This document shows positions 60,298 to 64,000 of a DNA stretch of 64,000 bases, piece after piece. The stretch is from Dolomedes plantarius (lineage: Eukaryota > Arthropoda > Arachnida > Araneae > Dolomedidae). Numbering within the stretch: position 1 is the first letter of the stretch; the number at the start of each line of letters is the position of its first letter. Under the pieces are notes generated by a model. That model worked only from the letters and a program-made list of their open reading frames with translations. It was not told where the DNA came from and searched no databases. Position numbers and translations under genes: made by a program. The stretch covers positions 96,209,332 through 96,273,331 of the forward strand of contig OU015495.1 of assembly GCA_907164885.2 (NCBI GenBank), read 5' to 3'.

Positions 60298-60590
60298 TAG
60301 AAAGAAATTTTACACCTTAGGGCAGTTTTCGTTTTTAAAAATGCCAATAATATTTTAAATTTTAAATGTTCGGGGAAAAAATCTGGTATAGTGTGTTTTA
60401 AACGATCATAAATTCCTCTGGTGTACGAAATTCATAAAATGAATCCTGTTGCAAGGTGCAGAAAAGTTCAGGCTATCCCGAAATTACCTTTTTTATTGGG
60501 TTATCAGCATTTATGTAGCTGTAAATAGTAGACACATTTTCTCTGTACGTTAACAGCGATTCCAGTAGGGTTAGTACACAGCAGCCTTAA

Positions 60591-61241
60591 GCTAAATACA
60601 TTCATTTTTTATTACGTTTTAATCATGAAACAACGTACGTAGTGGAAATATATTTTATTTTAACGTTATTTTAACTCGTAGGTCATAAAATCAATGTTAA
60701 AAATTTTTATATACGTGCAAGATATACTTGCAATTCACTTTGTTTATCAAGGAAATTGAACGCGACAAGAAATTTTATTTTCAGCCTACTTGAAAATCTA
60801 GTTCGCTCCCAGAGCGATGCCATCGAGAATAGTCTTTGAATGGTCATGGCGTCACTTAAATGTTTTTTTTTTATTTTTACAAAAGGCGCCAGTGTGAAGA
60901 AACGAAAGATTATGATGACGACGGCCATGAAGGGAATTATCTGGACAAGAAATCTAGACAAACAATAGCATTTCTTAAAATTGTTGATGTTTTTTTAAGA
61001 AAAATAAAATGACAATGATTTCTTATTTTCACTTATTTCAAAACCTAAATTATGGCAAAGTAAACGAATAACTTTTTTTTAGGCTCAAATTGTTCTCAAG
61101 ACAGACAGAAAAATCAATATTTCTGTATAGAAGAAAATAGTTTGGAAGCAGCTCTGAAGCTACATTTGTTACGAGGTTTTTTTTCTTCTGTTATCTACTA
61201 GATGATTTATGTATTAGTTTGTTTCTTATGTTCAAAATATA
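60591..61241. other. intergenic DNA, no feature supported
   Basis: AT-rich; no element ends. See findings for a short segment at 60887-60950. Confidence 0.35.
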
Positions 61242-61243
61242 TA

Positions 61244-61330
61244 CAATAAAACCTCGTTTATCCGGACTAACAATCGAAAATCTGGATAATCCATTTAATA
61301 AGCAAAACAAAATCCTTAACTAAACAGACT
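61244..61330 (+). mobile_element. left end of a pogo/Tigger-like element
   Basis: CAATAAAACCTCGTTTATCC, then GGAC, after a TA, the familiar form of a Tigger/pogo terminus. The opposite end is not in the window; the element may have been cut by the BEL/Pao LTR that starts next to it. Confidence 0.5.
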
Positions 61331-61488
61331 TGCCGTTTATTACGATAAAAACTATGTGTTCTTTCCACTAAAACTAAATTCGAGCCCAGACGCACAAACG
61401 GGTCGGCTATATGAACTTTATTAACACATCACAAAGAACTTCGTACAAACAGCACAGAGCCAGAACACAGACGCTACTAACTCCACAG

Positions 61489-63087
61489 CAGTGTTGCCAA
61501 CCTTTACGAAGCGCCTCCCCCTAGCGCCATCTCGAAATCCCCCTGTTTTCCCCTAGCGCCATCTCGAAATTCCCCTGTTTCCCTCTAACACCAACTTGAG
61601 ATCCCCTAGACCTTCCTAAAAGAAATTCTGGTTCCAAATAGGCATCCTGTTTGAGAGATAAACTGAAATAAATAGAAAATACACATTTACATAATGAAAT
61701 GGAGGTTTATTTACATTTGACATATGTATAGAACTTATCTAATAAAAAAACGCGTCTCGATTGTACATTACTGTCGATTTTTCTAATTTTAAATTTCGTC
61801 GATGTCAGGATAATTATCGAGTATTTCATCAAAGACATCGGCCTGGCTCTCATTTTGTGCTTTACTATTGCCTGCATTTTTAAAGTCATACGTATTGACG
61901 TTGAACAATTTGAGCCTACGGGTGGAAGGAACGAATTTGACACATGAACCGCAGTTCTTTTGTAGAGTAAATCTCACCATCACAATACTTTGAAGTACTT
62001 CGAGGGGCAACTTATTCCGTAATTTATTTTTAATTACTTTGTATGTCGGAAAAGCACGTTCGACACTTGGGTTTGAAATTGGTAGTGTTATTAGCGCCAT
62101 TGAAAATTTAGCGATATTTTCAAATCGCTTTTTTCCCGCAGAATCAATCTTCAAATACTTCTGAATAAAATTCAACAGAATTAGCTACATTTAACTACGA
62201 TTTATTTTGCAATTGATTCCATTTTGACTCTACATCACTTTTATTGCCGTATAAGTGAGTGCGATGGAATTTCATAAAAATGTCATTGAGACTGGGTTTC
62301 ACTTGAGATAATGCAACTGTAAGATGAAGATTGGACATCGTTCTTAGAACAAATAAGTTATCTGGTAATCGTTTTTGAATTTCTTGAGTCAAAGTACACA
62401 GAAATTTCTTACATCTCTCTTTGACATCTAATAATTCTTTCTCCTTGATATTTTGTGCAATAGAATGAAACTCAAAGCCAAAATACATCGCTGATGTATG
62501 CATTAGATGGGACTGAAAATCGAAATCCGCTAATTCAGAACATTTTTATTTTCTGTCGCCGTTACGCAAAACTGTCACTACTTACTTTATCTTTATAATA
62601 ATTATATTCGAATGAAATATGCAGAATTTCCGGAAAGACCACAAAAGAGAAATACTGAAAAACACAGTAAAAGTAACACAAAACAGTCGCCACTTGCCAC
62701 GTGTCATGATTGCCGCGCAAAATGATAAAATTTGTTTATGGTTGTATTTTGACCGCTTATTTTATTTCGTTTTAATGAGAGAAAGTGGCAGTAAACTTGA
62801 AATCAACCTGATTAAAATTCAACTGAAGAGTTAATTTCTAATTTTTTTAATGAACTTTAAATCTACGCTCCTAAACCCCCCCCCCATAAAAAGTCCCCCA
62901 TAGAGAATTGCCCTAAAAAAAAGTAACTTCTAAAAAATGCGCCAAAAAAATGTACCCCCTAGAAAATACCCCTAAAAATATGTTCCCCCCTCAAAATTCC
63001 CCTAAGAAAATGTGGCCCCTAAAAACACCCCTTTTCATCTAATTTACCCCCAAATTTAGGGGCAAAACCCCCAAGTTGGCAACACTG
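61489..63087 (-). mobile_element. hAT transposon inside the BEL/Pao LTR
   Basis: Terminal repeats CAGTGTTGCCAAC and inverted, with a perfect 8-bp target duplication CTCCACAG (61481-61488 and 63088-63095). Just inside the left end are three tandem units of about 37 bp (CCCCTAGCGCCATCTCGAAA type). Inside the right end is an array of CCCCTAAAA-type repeats from about 62870 to 63050. The interior encodes the C-terminal half of a transposase. Confidence 0.95.
61789..62503 (-). pseudogene. hAT transposase, C-terminal half
   Basis: Minus-strand frame 62195-62503 (FHSIAQNIKEKELLDVKER, then LHLTVALSQVKPSLNDIF) corresponds to the part before the dimerisation domain. A stop after LQNKS separates it from 61789-62175, which holds the hAT dimerisation motif (MALITLPISNPSVERAFPTY, then NKLRNKLPLEVLQSI). 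The BED finger and the DDE acids are absent, so the copy is a deletion derivative. The dimerisation region is long and well kept, suggesting a young insertion. Confidence 0.88.
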
Positions 63088-63239
63088 CTCCACAGCGGAA
63101 GTATCTTAGAACGTTTACAAAGCATAAAGACAGCGGTATCGTGCTGCCATCTACCGGACAAACAATCATAACATATTAACCAAATGAATAAATGAAAATA
63201 CAGAACATACTCCATGAACATACTCCCACCCTCAAGAAT

Positions 63240-64000
63240 TTATTCTTGACAAATCGGTAGGGGGGAGAGTTTAACGATAGGCCTTTTAAAATAACCTTTA
63301 GAAGTTTTAAGGGTGACAACTAGCACCGTTCCATCTAAACCTGGATGAACTTCATTTACTCTGCCAAGAGGCCAACAGGATGGAGGTGTATTATCTTCCT
63401 TGAGCAACACCATGTCACCTACCTTTAAATTTGATTTGGTGATATGCCATTTGTTACGATTTTGAAGAGAGCTCAGATAGTCCTGATGCCACCTTTTCCA
63501 AAAGTTCATTTTCATTTTTTGAACAAGGTCCCAGCGAGAACGTAAGGACAGATATTGGGAGTCAACCTGCTCAGGAGGGGAAGTAATTACTTCACCTATT
63601 AAAAAATGGGAGGGAGTTAACACTTCTAAATTGTCTAATTCATCGTTGGTAGGAGACAATGGTCTTGAATTCAAAACTGCTTCAATCTGACAAAACAGAG
63701 TGGCAAATTCTTCGAAAGTTAACTTATGGTCACCAATTACTCTTTTCATATGGGACTTTACCGATTTGATACCCGATTCCCACAATCCACCAAAATGAGG
63801 ACTTGCAGGAGGTATCATATGCCACTGAATAGCTTGTTGTGAGAGAAAATAACAAATGTTCTCATCCCGGTTGATACCGGACACAATTTTACACAATTCA
63901 GACATTTTCCTTTTAGCACCACAAAAATTAGTGGCATTATCACAATGAATGTGACGGGGGGACCCTCTGCGACAACTAAACCGCTTCAAGGCAGCAATAA
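63240..64000 (-). CDS. BEL/Pao polyprotein, integrase C-terminal part and DUF5641 (partial at window edge)
   Basis: At least 253 codons on the minus strand, open to the edge of the window, ending in TAA-type stop at 63240. HIHCDNATNFCGA holds the second catalytic aspartate of the integrase core and GLWESGIKSVKSH the catalytic glutamate. After that comes the DUF5641 region typical of BEL/Pao: SLRSRWDLVQKMKMNFWKRW, LKVGDMVLLKEDN, WPLGRVNEVHPG and IVKLSPLP. No stops or frameshifts. The gag, protease and reverse transcriptase parts lie beyond the window to the right. The LTR follows directly downstream. Confidence 0.95.
   Translation of the reverse strand, partial: IAALKRFSCRRGSPRHIHCDNATNFCGAKRKMSELCKIVSGINRDENICYFLSQQAIQWHMIPPASPHFGGLWESGIKSVKSHMKRVIGDHKLTFEEFATLFCQIEAVLNSRPLSPTNDELDNLEVLTPSHFLIGEVITSPPEQVDSQYLSLRSRWDLVQKMKMNFWKRWHQDYLSSLQNRNKWHITKSNLKVGDMVLLKEDNTPPSCWPLGRVNEVHPGLDGTVLVVTLKTSKGYFKRPIVKLSPLPICQE

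Larger units (their letters stand above)
59155..60586. mobile_element. TTAA-flanked MITE family T, copy 4, split by a Helitron
   Basis: Left end GGTTGCTGTGTACTAACCC after TTAC (59151-59154), right end ACACAGCAGCC before TTAA (60587-60590). Without the Helitron it is about 405 bp, close to copy 1. Confidence 0.88.
61354..63220 (-). mobile_element. 3' LTR of a BEL/Pao retrotransposon, interrupted by a hAT
   Basis: Downstream (minus strand) of the polyprotein lies a purine-rich tract ending GAGGGTGGGAGTA, then TGTTCATGG at 63220, the expected PPT-TG start of a 3' LTR. An AATAAA signal (minus) is near 61420. The far border is uncertain; an ACA at 61354 is a candidate. Without the 1.6-kb hAT the LTR would be about 260 bp. 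The other LTR is outside the window. Confidence 0.65.

Overview
The window is AT-rich, repeat-dense eukaryotic DNA. It most resembles an arthropod, and probably a spider. The best taxonomic pointer is a nearly intact Penelope-like retroelement with its GIY-YIG nuclease in front of the reverse transcriptase (the permuted 'Naiad' arrangement, known to be abundant in spiders). Several tRNA-derived SINEs, Tc1/mariner, hAT, Helitron, piggyBac-like and BEL/Pao elements fit a chelicerate genome. Species cannot be named from the sequence. There are no operons, tRNA or rRNA genes, or CRISPR arrays.

Only one likely host coding region is visible: a single-exon CFAP20/BUG22-like ciliary protein at 1.2-1.9 kb. 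It is either a retrocopy, a divergent paralogue or the last exon of a longer gene. Nearly everything else that can be recognised is mobile DNA, much of it nested.

Layout: 0.8-5.9 kb holds a Harbinger-type MITE, a Tc1 element whose transposase is interrupted by a second MITE of the same length, and a TTAA-flanked MITE. At 6.5-10.3 kb lies one hAT element with an exact 8-bp target duplication; it has been filled by a Tc1 element, a second Tc1 end and a Helitron. 10.4-24.5 kb has scattered MITEs, SINEs, a piggyBac-type element, a retroposon family and a pogo-like element with seven copies of one internal motif. 25.07-28.77 kb is a 3.7-kb DNA transposon with about 158-bp terminal inverted repeats that encodes (in broken form) a protein combining a PIN/FEN-like nuclease core with a C-terminal tesmin-type CXC cysteine domain. 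28.96-29.51 kb is a long palindrome made from a mariner transposase start. 29.7-33.4 kb is the Naiad-type element with inverted pseudo-LTRs in a TA microsatellite. 34.6-37.6 kb has MITEs and a Tc1 transposase with three stops. 42.4-43.4 kb is a broken mariner transposase. 45.3-48.0 kb has hAT and pogo MITEs with a chimeric duplication. 48.9-60.6 kb has two more TTAA MITEs, one split by a Helitron with a reconstructable empty site. 61.2-64.0 kb is the 3' end of a BEL/Pao retrotransposon whose LTR carries a hAT insertion with an exact 8-bp duplication.

The genes do not form a pathway. The interactions visible are insertion histories: which element sits inside which gives relative ages, and several empty sites can be read from sister copies in the same window. 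The strongest candidate for an under-described system is the CXC/nuclease transposon at 25-29 kb.
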